Shown here: piece by piece, positions 7,641 through 16,782 of the stretch
Layout of the letters: every line of letters starts with the position of its first letter
Position numbering within the stretch: the first letter of the stretch is position 1
Source of the DNA: DAOVRL01 sp023128595
Lineage (GTDB): Bacteria; Planctomycetota; Phycisphaerae; Sedimentisphaerales; Anaerobacaceae
Assembly: GCA_030628155.1 (NCBI GenBank)
Contig: DAOVRL010000025.1
Span: forward strand, 1-34,289
Length of the DNA stretch: 34,289 bases
Direction: 5' to 3'
Program-made: the position numbers and the translations under genes
Notes under the pieces: generated by a model
The model's database searches: none
What the model was told of the DNA's origin: nothing
The model's input: the letters and a program-made list of their open reading frames with translations, nothing else

Positions 7641-7729
7641 CCGGGTCTGTCATTTGTTGATTTGTAACGCTTTGGAGTCCGCTGAAGGCTTTCTGCTGAT
7701 GTAAGCAGATGGCCGCGCAAGGAAAGTAG

Positions 7730-8731
7730 ATGAGCCGGAAATGCCTTTATTCAGTTGCGCTTCTCGGCCTTGCCATTCTGCTGACAGGATGCAAGGCCAA
7801 GAAGGCGACCTTTGTCACGATAGGCACCGGAGGCGCAACCGGCATCTATTATCCGACAGGCGTCGCTATAAGTCGAATGATCAATAGAAACTTCGACAAA
7901 TACGCCATCAAGGCAACCGTCGAATCCACAAGCGGCTCGGTGTTTAATCTTAATGCGGTAATGAACGGCGACATAGTCTTCGGTGTCGTCCAGTCCGACA
8001 GGCAGTTCCAGGCATACAACGGCCTGGCCGAGTGGGCCGAATCCGGAAAACAGACCGATTTGCGATCCGTCTTCTCAATTCACCCCGAATCCATCACCCT
8101 GGTCGCCTCGGATAAAAGCGGCATCAAGGGCATAGAGGATATGAAAGGCAAAAGGGTGAATCTCGGAAACCCGGGCTCCGGGCAATTACAGAACTCAAGG
8201 GACATTCTAACCGCAGCAGGACTCACCGAGCAGGACGTCTCGGCCGAGTACGTCAAAGCAATAGAAGCCCCCAGCCTCTTGCAGGATGAAAGGCTCGACG
8301 CCTTCTTCTACACGGTAGGCCACCCCAACAGCAACATAAAGGAGGCAACCTCCGGCAGAATCAAGGTGCGTATCGTGCCGGTCACCGGCAGGGGGGTCGA
8401 TAAGCTCCTGGAGACATATTCTTACTACGCAAAATCCGTCATACCGCATTCTTTTTACCGCTACTCGATTAACACCGAGGACATCGAATGCATCGGCGTA
8501 AAGGCGACCTTTGTTACATCAAGCAAAGTATCCGAAGCAGTCGTTTACGCCCTGACAAAGGAGGTATTTGAGAACATCGAAGACTTTAAATCTCTCCACG
8601 AAGCGTACAAGGTGCTGACAAAAGAAGATATGCTCAAGGGCCTTTCCGCCCCGATCCACAAAGGCGCCTTGAAATACTACATCGAAGCAGGCCTCGACAA
8701 GTACATTGACCCTGAGCTCATAATCGAATAA
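7730..8731 (+). CDS. TAXI-family TRAP transporter solute-binding lipoprotein
   Basis: The 333-aa protein starts with a lipoprotein signal (LAILLTGCKAKK, lipobox cysteine C21) and then TIGTGGATGIYYPTGVAISR, the hallmark start of TAXI (TRAP-associated extracytoplasmic immunogenic) binding proteins. VESTSGSVFNLNAVMNGDIVFGVVQSD and DMKGKRVNLGNPGSGQLQNS are also characteristic. It would capture a carboxylate-type solute in the periplasm and pass it to the permease. The ribosome binding site is AGGAAAG. The stop codon directly abuts the permease ATG, which fits translational coupling. Known TAXI substrates vary, so the ligand is open; the neighbouring mutarotase-like lipoprotein hints at a sugar acid but does not prove it. 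Confidence 0.92.
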   Translation: MSRKCLYSVALLGLAILLTGCKAKKATFVTIGTGGATGIYYPTGVAISRMINRNFDKYAIKATVESTSGSVFNLNAVMNGDIVFGVVQSDRQFQAYNGLAEWAESGKQTDLRSVFSIHPESITLVASDKSGIKGIEDMKGKRVNLGNPGSGQLQNSRDILTAAGLTEQDVSAEYVKAIEAPSLLQDERLDAFFYTVGHPNSNIKEATSGRIKVRIVPVTGRGVDKLLETYSYYAKSVIPHSFYRYSINTEDIECIGVKATFVTSSKVSEAVVYALTKEVFENIEDFKSLHEAYKVLTKEDMLKGLSAPIHKGALKYYIEAGLDKYIDPELIIE

Positions 8732-10780
8732 ATGTCTCCAGAAACCACTAAGAATGTTCATCAACAGGGTGGCAGCATCAAGCAAGGCCTGGGGAAGGTT
8801 ACATCCCACGCAAGCATCGTCGCCGTGGTTGCAATGGCATGGGCCCTGTTCCAACTGGCGCTGCCGCGTTTCGTAATTCTGGACAGCGCCACAATAAGGG
8901 CCGTCCATCTGGCCTTCGCAATAGGCCTTGTATTCCTGACGATACCCGCCGCCAAACGCAAACGCTCGGCCCTGCCCACCGCCGCCGCCCGCATCCACAT
9001 TGCAGACTACATCCTCGCCGCTGTCGCCTGCGCATCCGTATTCTATTTCGTCCTGGACTGGACAGGAATACAAATGCGCGCCGCCAATCCGCTCGGCCGC
9101 GACATTGTTATCAGCATAATACTGATCATCCTTCTGTTGGAGGCCTCGAGGCGAGTGATCGGGCCGGCCCTCCCAATTATCGCCCTGGTTTTCACACTCT
9201 ACGCCTTCTTCGGCTCCCACCTGCCGCTGGGAATCGCCTTTCGAGGCGTATCGCTGCGGAGATACCTCAGTCAGATAACCCTCTCCACCGAAGGAATCTA
9301 CGGCATCCCGCTTCGCGTCTCTGCCAGCACGGTCTTTCTGTTCGTATTATTCGGGTCGATGCTCGACAAGGCCGGGGCCGGGCGTTTCTTTAACGACCTG
9401 GCAATCTCTCTGCTCGGGCGATTTAAGGGCGGCGCCGGAAAGGCGGCCGTCGTATCAAGCGGCCTGACCGGCCTGGTCTCAGGTTCGAGTATTGCAAACG
9501 TTGTTACAACCGGAACGTTTACAATCCCCCTGATGAAAAAGGTCGGGTATCCCGCAAAAATCGCCGCCGCCACCGAAGTCGCCGCCAGCACCAACGGCCA
9601 GCTTATGCCCCCGATTATGGGCGCAGCGGCATTCATCATCGCAGAATATCTCGGTATGGACTACCGCGACGTCATCAAGGCCGCGGCCATCCCCGCTTTC
9701 GTCTCTTATTTCGCCCTGTTCTATATTACCCACCTCGAAGCCTCAAAGCTCGGAATGAAAGCGCTGCCCAAATCTGACATCCCCCAATTCGGCGCTGTAC
9801 TGAAAAGCGGATTCCACTACCTTGTTCCACTGTTCGTCCTGATTTACGAATTGATAGTCGCACGCCACTCCCCGAACCTCGCCGCGTTTAACGCGATAGT
9901 TGTCCTCGTCGTCGTTGAGGTGGCGCGCTGCATCATTCAAGCAATAAGAAGGGCTTGCTCCATTCACAAGGCCGTGGCCGCAGCCCTCACCACCATCACC
10001 CGCGGCCTGATAGCAGGCTCGAAAAACATGCTGTCGGTCGCGCTGGCAACTGCGACGGCGGGCATTATCGTCGGCGTGGTCTTTATGGGCATCAGCAGTA
10101 TGCTCGTCGATGTCGTCGCCGAGCTGTCTTTGGGCTCCATCTTCCCGCTGCTCTTAATAACGGCCGTGGCCAGCCTGATACTGGGAATGGGCCTGCCCAC
10201 AACCGCAACCTATATCGTTATGGCAATGATCACAGTCCCCATAATCGCAGAGATAAGCACCGCAAGCGGTTTGGTTATTCCCGCAGTAGCCGCTCACCTG
10301 TTCTGTTTCTATTTCGGAATCCTTGCCGACGACACCCCGCCCGTGGGCCTGGCCGCCTACACCGCCGCCGCCATCGCAAAGTCCGACCCCATACAAACCG
10401 GAATACAGGGTTTCATCTACGACCTGCGGACCGCCGTCATCCCCTTTATGTTCATCTTCAACGCCGAGCTGGTCCTTCTGACGATCACACGTGAGGGCGA
10501 AATCCTGCAGATCAACAGTTGGCCGCAGGCACTGCTGATCTTTGCAATGGCGATACTCGGCGCGTTCGCCTTCACCAACGCCGTCCAGGGCTGGTTCATC
10601 ACGAAGAACAAATGGTACGAGATCCCGCTATTCCTCCTCGCCGCACTGATACTATTCTACCCCGCCGTAGTAACAAGAATCTTCAACCTCGATCACAGCC
10701 TCAGATACTATATGTACTTGCTCGGACTGGCCGTCTATGCATCAGCCTGGCTCATCCAAAGGTTAAGACTCAAGCCTTAG
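8732..10780 (+). CDS. TRAP transporter permease, fused 4TM/12TM
   Basis: At 682 aa this is the fused small-plus-large membrane subunit usual for TAXI-TRAP systems, driven by an ion gradient rather than ATP. The first ~160 residues have about four hydrophobic segments. The large domain follows with diagnostic motifs SGSSIANVVTTGTFTIPLMK, AASTNGQLMPPIMGAAAF, LILGMGLPTTATYIVMAMI and FGILADDTPPVGLAAYTAAA. A further membrane tail follows (QGWFITKNKWYEIPLFLLAA), as often seen in this group. The start lies immediately after the TAXI gene stop (TAA-ATG). It ends 37 nt before the convergent isomerase-like gene, with no obvious terminator hairpin between them. Confidence 0.94.
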   Translation: MSPETTKNVHQQGGSIKQGLGKVTSHASIVAVVAMAWALFQLALPRFVILDSATIRAVHLAFAIGLVFLTIPAAKRKRSALPTAAARIHIADYILAAVACASVFYFVLDWTGIQMRAANPLGRDIVISIILIILLLEASRRVIGPALPIIALVFTLYAFFGSHLPLGIAFRGVSLRRYLSQITLSTEGIYGIPLRVSASTVFLFVLFGSMLDKAGAGRFFNDLAISLLGRFKGGAGKAAVVSSGLTGLVSGSSIANVVTTGTFTIPLMKKVGYPAKIAAATEVAASTNGQLMPPIMGAAAFIIAEYLGMDYRDVIKAAAIPAFVSYFALFYITHLEASKLGMKALPKSDIPQFGAVLKSGFHYLVPLFVLIYELIVARHSPNLAAFNAIVVLVVVEVARCIIQAIRRACSIHKAVAAALTTITRGLIAGSKNMLSVALATATAGIIVGVVFMGISSMLVDVVAELSLGSIFPLLLITAVASLILGMGLPTTATYIVMAMITVPIIAEISTASGLVIPAVAAHLFCFYFGILADDTPPVGLAAYTAAAIAKSDPIQTGIQGFIYDLRTAVIPFMFIFNAELVLLTITREGEILQINSWPQALLIFAMAILGAFAFTNAVQGWFITKNKWYEIPLFLLAALILFYPAVVTRIFNLDHSLRYYMYLLGLAVYASAWLIQRLRLKP

Positions 10781-10817
10781 CCCTGACGATGTCTACTTCG
10801 GCAGTGCATCGGTTCGT

Positions 10818-12383
10818 TTACGCTTCTTCAGTCACCTTATAGCCCAGTGCATCGGCGAGAGCATAAACGGGCTCTTTTAGATCGCCATAGAACGTCACCC
10901 TGTGCCAGCCCCAGCGATCCCACTCGGTGAATAGCTTTTCCAAATCGCCTACAGGCTCGACGGCAAGTTTCGTCCGGCAGGCCCGGTCATTGCGATCATT
11001 GTCCACCGACTTGCCTTGATGGAGCAAAACCTCTTTCTTCTCCTGGGCGAACTCAAGCGTCGTTGTCATATAGCCCACGGGCAGTATCGAACGCACCGAC
11101 GCTCCCTGCCGGTCTTCCGAGTGCGTAAGGATCTCGAACGGATTCGTCTGTCCCTTCGGCCCGAACATCCGATTCGGTGCCACACAATGGGCGTAAATGA
11201 TTTGGCGCTTCGACGTATCGATCACAGGGTCCGAAATATACCCAGGCCGGCCCTGCGTCAGCGCTGTGACCGCCACCATCGTCGCCGCCGAACGAAGGTC
11301 ACATTCACACCCGCCAACCAGGCCCTCGTTTTGCAGCTCATGGAAGCCTAAGCACGGATATGCGTGGATATGCCCGCCGTAAAAGCCGCCTAAGCAGTTG
11401 ATCGAGATCGCGTTGGCCCCGTGCTTTTTTAGGACGGCCTTTTCGGCTAAATACATCGCTGCCGATTGCTCAAGTGTCTCGCCGCTCACGCCCTCGACCT
11501 TCGTCGCGCTCTGCTTCCAACGTTTGGCGATGGCCTTGGCCTCATCCTTGTCGGCAGCCTTCCACGCATCGTTGACTTCGGCGAATGAGACGCGGACCAC
11601 CGGGATTCCCATAATCGGCGCTGCCGGCCCGGATTTTTGATCGCGGACCGCCAGAATCTTCGAGGCCTTCATTCGTTCGAGGCATTCTTTCGGCGTCAGG
11701 GTTTTGAGCTCGTCCGCCTTACAGACCAGATCACCGGGCTTCGGCGTCCGCGCCACCCGCACTCGGGCCGTCGCAGCTACGAAATCGGCAACCGATCCGC
11801 CTTTCTTCACGAGTTCAAAACACTTGACCGCCTCGACGAGATCTTCGATCTGCGACGAGGCGACGAAGCCCACGTTGGGCGTGCGCTTCCGGAGGAAACC
11901 GGCCGTATAGACTAAGAATCCGCCGCTGCCGGCGTATTTGAAGTCGGCGTACAGCACCGGCTTGCCTGAGGTCGCCATCGTCTGGACCACCCGGTTCCAG
12001 CAGTTCATCTGGTAAACGAGGTAGCCGTCGATATCTACCTGAGCGGACTTATCTTCGAGAATCTTCTTGGCCTGTTCCGGCCCGTTCGCCATTGAGCTTA
12101 CGAATTCGAAGCCTGCACACCGATCGGCCAACACCTTGTTGATTCGTGCCATCACCGGTCCGAAATCAAATCCTATGTTCGGCCAATCCGGACGTGCCTG
12201 CTTTGCCGCGTGCAGCGAATAGACGATGCGGATTCGCACGCTGTCGCTCTTGTCGGCAGCTCCAAGCCGGCTCGGCCTCGACAGTAACCCAGCGGCCCCC
12301 GCGCACGCGGCGCATCCTCTCAGGAATTGTCGTCGATTCATACCGGGGCACGGGTATCGCGATGCTGATTCACATTTGTTCAT
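10818..12383 (-). CDS. Tat-exported fucose-isomerase-like protein
   Basis: The 521-aa protein has a twin-arginine signal: MNRRQFLRGCAACAGAAGLL at residues 15-34, with R17-R18 and likely cleavage near residue 43. The start is the upstream ATG at 12383, since a perfect GGAGGT lies 6 nt before it, while the ATG directly before the Tat motif has none. So there is an unusual 14-residue lead before the twin arginines. The C-terminal half (LGGFYGGHIHAYPCLGFHEL, GLVGGCECDLRSAATMVAVT, QGRPGYISDPV) resembles the L-fucose/L-arabinose isomerase C-terminal fold. Planctomycetes often carry such exported isomerase-like proteins of unknown activity. It faces the TRAP cluster tail to tail. A periplasmic sugar-binding or isomerising role is inference. 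Confidence 0.75.
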   Translation of the reverse strand: MNKCESASRYPCPGMNRRQFLRGCAACAGAAGLLSRPSRLGAADKSDSVRIRIVYSLHAAKQARPDWPNIGFDFGPVMARINKVLADRCAGFEFVSSMANGPEQAKKILEDKSAQVDIDGYLVYQMNCWNRVVQTMATSGKPVLYADFKYAGSGGFLVYTAGFLRKRTPNVGFVASSQIEDLVEAVKCFELVKKGGSVADFVAATARVRVARTPKPGDLVCKADELKTLTPKECLERMKASKILAVRDQKSGPAAPIMGIPVVRVSFAEVNDAWKAADKDEAKAIAKRWKQSATKVEGVSGETLEQSAAMYLAEKAVLKKHGANAISINCLGGFYGGHIHAYPCLGFHELQNEGLVGGCECDLRSAATMVAVTALTQGRPGYISDPVIDTSKRQIIYAHCVAPNRMFGPKGQTNPFEILTHSEDRQGASVRSILPVGYMTTTLEFAQEKKEVLLHQGKSVDNDRNDRACRTKLAVEPVGDLEKLFTEWDRWGWHRVTFYGDLKEPVYALADALGYKVTEEA

Positions 12384-12455
12384 TTTTGACCTCCAAAGAT
12401 TTCAACCAGGATTTCCAAATAGGCCGCTTCGCAGCACTCCTAAAGCTTACGACAC

Positions 12456-12461
12456 ATTATA
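12456..12461 (-). promoter_or_regulatory. candidate -10 box for the isomerase-like gene
   Basis: The minus strand reads TAGTATAATG here, a perfect TATAAT about 70 nt before the start codon at 12383. No good -35 box lies at 16-18 nt, so confidence is limited. Confidence 0.38.
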
Positions 12462-12545
12462 CTACAGAATTCACGCTCGGACTTCCACTATTTTACCGCC
12501 TGTCATATACCCAATTGGAGCCACAGCACAGCAGAACGCAGATGA

Positions 12546-14429
12546 TCACGCGAAATGCAGCTCAAAGCTGTAAACACGGTCCTCCATGCGGCTGCGAATC
12601 TCACAGCCGCTCTTGGCCAGCACCGCCAGCATCGCCTTATTGTCCCTGAGCACCTCGGCGGTAAAGCCGGCAATACCGTTGCGCTTGGCGATGGTGATAA
12701 GATACTTGAGCAGAAACGTCCCGATGCCCTGATTTTGCCACTGGTCCCGCACAATAAAGGCGACTTCCGCCAGGTTGGTGCGAGGATTGAGATAGTACCT
12801 CCCGATGGCGATAATATCTTCCCCGTGCGCCTCCGGTATGGTCCCGACAATCGCCATATCACTGCGATAGTCGATATAGACGAAGTCCTGCACCTGCTTT
12901 TGTGGTATCCGCGTGATATTCGACATAAACCGATAGTATATGGTCTCCTTGGTGAGCGAGTGGAAGAGCCCCCGCATCCGTTTTTCATCGGTCGGGTGCA
13001 TCGGTCGAAAGTATATCTGTGTCGCGTCTTCGGTGACGAGGGAAGTCTTCAATTCCAGCGGCCCCACGAAGATTTTGCCTTCAACCGATGCCAAATCAGA
13101 GCTGACATATTTATTCTCGATGGCCGCCTTGAGCAATTCGGCGCGAAAGTTCGGGTGAGCAATACTGATTAGCGCCAGCGCCCGCTCCTGCAAACTCTTG
13201 CCGTGCAGGTACGCCACCCCGAACTCCGTCGCAACGTAGTGCACTTCACTGCAGGTCGCAGCCACTTCGGCGCCGCGGCTAAGCTGGGGCACTATTCGCG
13301 AGATAGTCCCATCGCTTCGGGTCGCCTCTAATGCGACTATGGATTTGCCGCCCGACGACCGGGACGCCCCATGCGTAAAGTCCATGTGGCTGCCCATCCC
13401 CATAAAACCGGCCTGCGGCGAGTGCGCACAAATCTGTCCGGTGAGGTCCAGCTCCAGAGCGACACTGATCGCAACCATATTGTCCTGCCGGCTTATGAGA
13501 TAAGGGTCGCTGACGTACTCGGCCGGCCGGAATGCAAAGGCCGAATTATGGTCGATGTAATCGTAGAGCCTCTGCGTACCCATGCACATACTGGCCACTA
13601 TCTTGCCCCGGTCGATGTTCTTGCGAATACCTGTTATCACCCCGGACTCAACAAGGTCGATAACGGCGTCGGAAAGCACCTCCGTGTGAATTCCAAGGTC
13701 ATGCTTGTCTTTGAGAAACTCAAGCACCGCCATTGGAATGCGCCTTACGCCCACCTCAACCGTCGAGCCATTCGGGATCAGCGCAGCTATGTACTCGGCG
13801 ATTTGATGCGAGACATCCGTGGGCTCGGGCAGCTCCGCTTCCAGAATGGGTGACTCGGCCGGTACCAAAACGTCGATATCGTGGGCCGAGAGCATGCTGT
13901 CTCCCAATGTCCAGGGCATCCGCGGGTTTATCTGTGCGATGACCAGACCCGCGTTCTCCGCGGCGCTCTTGGTAATATCAACTGAGACGCCCAAAGAGCA
14001 CATCCCATATTCGTTGGGTTCGGTTACCTGTATCAGTGCAACGTCCAGAGGGAGCTGGCCCGAGTGGAACAGGCGCGGTATGTCCGACAGAAATATCGGC
14101 GTATAGTCACCCAGCCGCGCCTGCATGTCGTCCACGTTCTCTGCGATGAAAAAGCTGTTTATATGAAAATGCTTCGCAAGCTCCCTGTGCCGGTAAAGCT
14201 GCCCACCTAACGTCAGCAGATGTACAATCTCTATATCGTCCAGCTCGCCTACTCGTGCCAGCAGCGCTTCGACCAATGCCTGAGGCTGGCCGCACCCCGT
14301 ACCGATAAACACTCGCTGCCCCGGCCGTATCCGCGCAACCGCCTCGCCGGCCGAGACAACCATACTCTGATAGCGCGTCGGCCAATCTCCCGGACCCCCC
14401 TGGTCAAACTCACGATCCGATTCGATCAT
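12546..14429 (-). CDS. acetyl-CoA hydrolase/transferase fused to GNAT acetyltransferase
   Basis: The 627-aa protein has two parts. Residues ~1-450 form a family I CoA transferase / acetyl-CoA hydrolase: PGQRVFIGTGCGQPQALVEA near the start, LGIHTEVLSDAVIDLVESGV with the expected catalytic glutamate, and QAGFMGMGSHMDFTHGASRS. Residues ~465-620 form a GNAT domain (IYFRPMHPTDEKRMRGLFHS; the acetyl-CoA loop RDQWQNQGIGTFLLKYL). It would exchange or hydrolyse CoA esters, and the GNAT part may acetylate a protein such as its partner. The ATG follows the stop of the ADP-forming acyl-CoA synthetase without a gap, so the two are coupled. The usual glycine-rich GIGxIP segment reads GVRRIP here. Domain calls are secure; substrates are inferred. 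Confidence 0.9.
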   Translation of the reverse strand: MIESDREFDQGGPGDWPTRYQSMVVSAGEAVARIRPGQRVFIGTGCGQPQALVEALLARVGELDDIEIVHLLTLGGQLYRHRELAKHFHINSFFIAENVDDMQARLGDYTPIFLSDIPRLFHSGQLPLDVALIQVTEPNEYGMCSLGVSVDITKSAAENAGLVIAQINPRMPWTLGDSMLSAHDIDVLVPAESPILEAELPEPTDVSHQIAEYIAALIPNGSTVEVGVRRIPMAVLEFLKDKHDLGIHTEVLSDAVIDLVESGVITGIRKNIDRGKIVASMCMGTQRLYDYIDHNSAFAFRPAEYVSDPYLISRQDNMVAISVALELDLTGQICAHSPQAGFMGMGSHMDFTHGASRSSGGKSIVALEATRSDGTISRIVPQLSRGAEVAATCSEVHYVATEFGVAYLHGKSLQERALALISIAHPNFRAELLKAAIENKYVSSDLASVEGKIFVGPLELKTSLVTEDATQIYFRPMHPTDEKRMRGLFHSLTKETIYYRFMSNITRIPQKQVQDFVYIDYRSDMAIVGTIPEAHGEDIIAIGRYYLNPRTNLAEVAFIVRDQWQNQGIGTFLLKYLITIAKRNGIAGFTAEVLRDNKAMLAVLAKSGCEIRSRMEDRVYSFELHFA

Positions 14430-16547
14430 TTACTTGCCACCGCCTTGCGAAAGCGTTATCCCGGCGTCAACCACCATCGGCTCGGTTCCAACGCTTCCGA
14501 CTATAAACGGATTGATGTTCAATTCCTTGATTTGCGGGAAGTCGGTTGCCAACTGGCTTATTCGCTGCAGGGCCCCCGTAATTGCGGTCAAATCTATATC
14601 GGCCTGCCCACGCGCCGCTTTTAGCAGAGCGTACGACCTCGTCTCCGACAGCATCTGCATCGCTTCGTCGGCTGTGATCGGAGCCAAATAGCAGGAGACA
14701 TCCTTGAGCACGTCCACAAAAATCCCGCCAAGCCCGAACATAAGCAGCGGACCGAATTGTGGGTCGCACGTCATACCCAGAACAAGTTCCAGGCCGTGGA
14801 CGCACATCTTCTCCACGTAGATCCCGTGCACTCGGGCTTGCGGCGCACGCCGGGTCACTCGCAGCGTCAGCAGATCAAACGTATCGCGAACTGCTTCCGG
14901 ACTCGATATATTCAGCTTGATACCGCCCACGGCAGACTTGTGCAGAATGTCCGGCGAAACAACCTTCATCGCGACCGGAAATCCGATCCTGCCGGCAACC
15001 TCCACCGCATCTTCCGGGCTGTTCGCAACGCGTCCGTCGGGAACGTTAAAGTCATAAGCCCGCAGAATCTCTTTGGCTTCGACCTCGCCCATCTGCACGT
15101 GATTTGTTTTCAAATGGCGCGCTATGATACGCTCGACTCGCCGCCGGTTGACTGGAAACCGCGCGACGACGCGCGCCGGACGCTTGCGCCAGAGGTGGTA
15201 TTCGTACATTGCCCGCAGCGCCGCCACCGCCCGCTCCGGGGAAGGATAATCGGGCAGACAGCAATCGGCCAGCTCCTTTCGCTGCGGCATCGCATCGGCA
15301 CTGCCTAAGAACACCGCAAGTATGGGCTTGCCCCCGACTTTGGACGCGCCGATAGCCCGCGCCGTTTCTGCCGGCTTTGTCATCGCGTGCGGCGTCAAAA
15401 TAACAATAATCGCATCGACCGCTTCGTCTGCTCGTGCGGTTTGGACGGCCGCGGCGTACCGTTTCGGGTCCGCATCGCCCAACACGTCGATGGGATTGGC
15501 GACAATCGCTGCAGGAGGCAGATCCTCTTTGAGCGCGCTGGCACTGCGGCTGTTGAGAGTCGCAACTGTCATCCCCGCCTGCTCGGCCGCGTCAGCGGCC
15601 ATAACGCCCGGGCCTCCGGCGTTGGTAATTATCGCCACACGGTTGCCTTTCGGGAGCGGTTGCATAGACAAGGCCACAGAATAATCAAAAAGCGCATCGA
15701 AGCTCTCTGCGCGAATCACACCCGAACGCCTGAAGGCCGCCGCGTAGGCGATATCGTGCCCGGCCAGATGTCCTGTATGTGCCGATGCCGCCCTCATCCC
15801 CGCCTTTGTTATCCCGGCCCGCAAAAGCACCAGCGGCTTGGCCGACGCCGCCGCCCGCGCCGCCCTGATGAACTTTTCGCCGGAAGTAATGCTCTCGAGA
15901 TACCCCACGATCACCCTTGTCTGCTCGTCCTCGGCAAACGCCTGGAGAAAATCAGTCTCATTCAAATCCGCTTTGTTGCCTATGCTAACGACTTTCGCCA
16001 GTCCGAGACCCCTCGCAGTTGCCCAATCCACCATGGCCGTACACACTGCTCCCGATTGTGACAAAAGCGATATGTCACCGCGTTTCGGCATCTGTTTTGA
16101 GAATGAGGCGTTCATCCGGTGGTCGGTGTTAATCAAGCCCAAGCAATTAGGCCCCAACAGACGGACCCCGGCCTTCGCACAAAGCCCCGTAATTTCGGTT
16201 TGCAGTGCATCTCCTTCCTGCCCGACCTCTCTGAATCCCGCCGTAACAACTGCTATCGCCTTGGCTCCCGCCTTTATTGAGGTTTTGACGGCCTGCGGAA
16301 CTAACGGAGACGGCACTGCGACCACGGTCAGGTCGATGACGCCTTTGTACGCATCCAGATCGTGCATGCATTTGAGGCCAAGCACCTCGTCAGCAGAAGG
16401 ATTAACGGGTATGATCTGTCCTTCATAACCACCTTCGGTCAGGTTGATCATTATCTCATGACCAACCTTTCCCGGCGTCCGCGATGCCCCAATCACCGCG
16501 ATTGACTTCGGATATAATAGAAATTCGAGCATCGCCTGCCCATCCAA
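14430..16547 (-). CDS. ADP-forming acetate/acyl-CoA ligase, alpha-beta fusion
   Basis: The 705-aa protein is a single-chain ADP-forming acyl-CoA synthetase (ACD). Such enzymes convert acyl-CoA, ADP and phosphate to the acid, CoA and ATP, and are used by fermenters to conserve energy. Order: CoA-binding Rossmann domain (SIAVIGASRTPGKVGHEI, residues 15-32), ligase-CoA domains (GPNCLGLINT at 132-141; LLSQSGAVCTAM), the phospho-histidine region SAHTGHLAGHD with H257, and a C-terminal ATP-grasp domain (GFPVAMKVVSPDILHKSAVG; NPFIVGSVG). All key residues appear present. MLEF six residues in is an alternative start. It is transcribed ahead of the CoA-transferase/GNAT fusion. In many bacteria the GNAT is fused to the ACD-like protein itself; here it sits on the neighbouring enzyme. 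Confidence 0.92.
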   Translation of the reverse strand: MDGQAMLEFLLYPKSIAVIGASRTPGKVGHEIMINLTEGGYEGQIIPVNPSADEVLGLKCMHDLDAYKGVIDLTVVAVPSPLVPQAVKTSIKAGAKAIAVVTAGFREVGQEGDALQTEITGLCAKAGVRLLGPNCLGLINTDHRMNASFSKQMPKRGDISLLSQSGAVCTAMVDWATARGLGLAKVVSIGNKADLNETDFLQAFAEDEQTRVIVGYLESITSGEKFIRAARAAASAKPLVLLRAGITKAGMRAASAHTGHLAGHDIAYAAAFRRSGVIRAESFDALFDYSVALSMQPLPKGNRVAIITNAGGPGVMAADAAEQAGMTVATLNSRSASALKEDLPPAAIVANPIDVLGDADPKRYAAAVQTARADEAVDAIIVILTPHAMTKPAETARAIGASKVGGKPILAVFLGSADAMPQRKELADCCLPDYPSPERAVAALRAMYEYHLWRKRPARVVARFPVNRRRVERIIARHLKTNHVQMGEVEAKEILRAYDFNVPDGRVANSPEDAVEVAGRIGFPVAMKVVSPDILHKSAVGGIKLNISSPEAVRDTFDLLTLRVTRRAPQARVHGIYVEKMCVHGLELVLGMTCDPQFGPLLMFGLGGIFVDVLKDVSCYLAPITADEAMQMLSETRSYALLKAARGQADIDLTAITGALQRISQLATDFPQIKELNINPFIVGSVGTEPMVVDAGITLSQGGGK

Positions 16548-16686
16548 TCAAAGGTTCTGCCGATTCGCCCCCGATTGTACAAACACAACCGCCCCATTGC
16601 AAGCAATCTCGATCCCCAATTCCCTACGCCTTGCGAATCAATCATCAGTAGTCAATTATCAACCCAATCGCTTGCCTCAAATTCTC

Positions 16687-16715
16687 TTAACAAATCCCTC
16701 CGTCTATGTTATCTT
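16687..16715 (+). promoter_or_regulatory. candidate promoter for dacB
   Basis: TTAACA (16687-16692) and TATCTT (16710-16715) are 17 nt apart, 68 nt before the preferred start codon. Both boxes match the housekeeping consensus at four or more positions. No other candidate stands out in the spacer. Confidence 0.4.
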
Positions 16716-16782
16716 ATTCGCCAACAACCGATAAGTAACTGAAAACTAAAGCCTTTTTTCAATGTGTTACTGCTGCTGTGCT

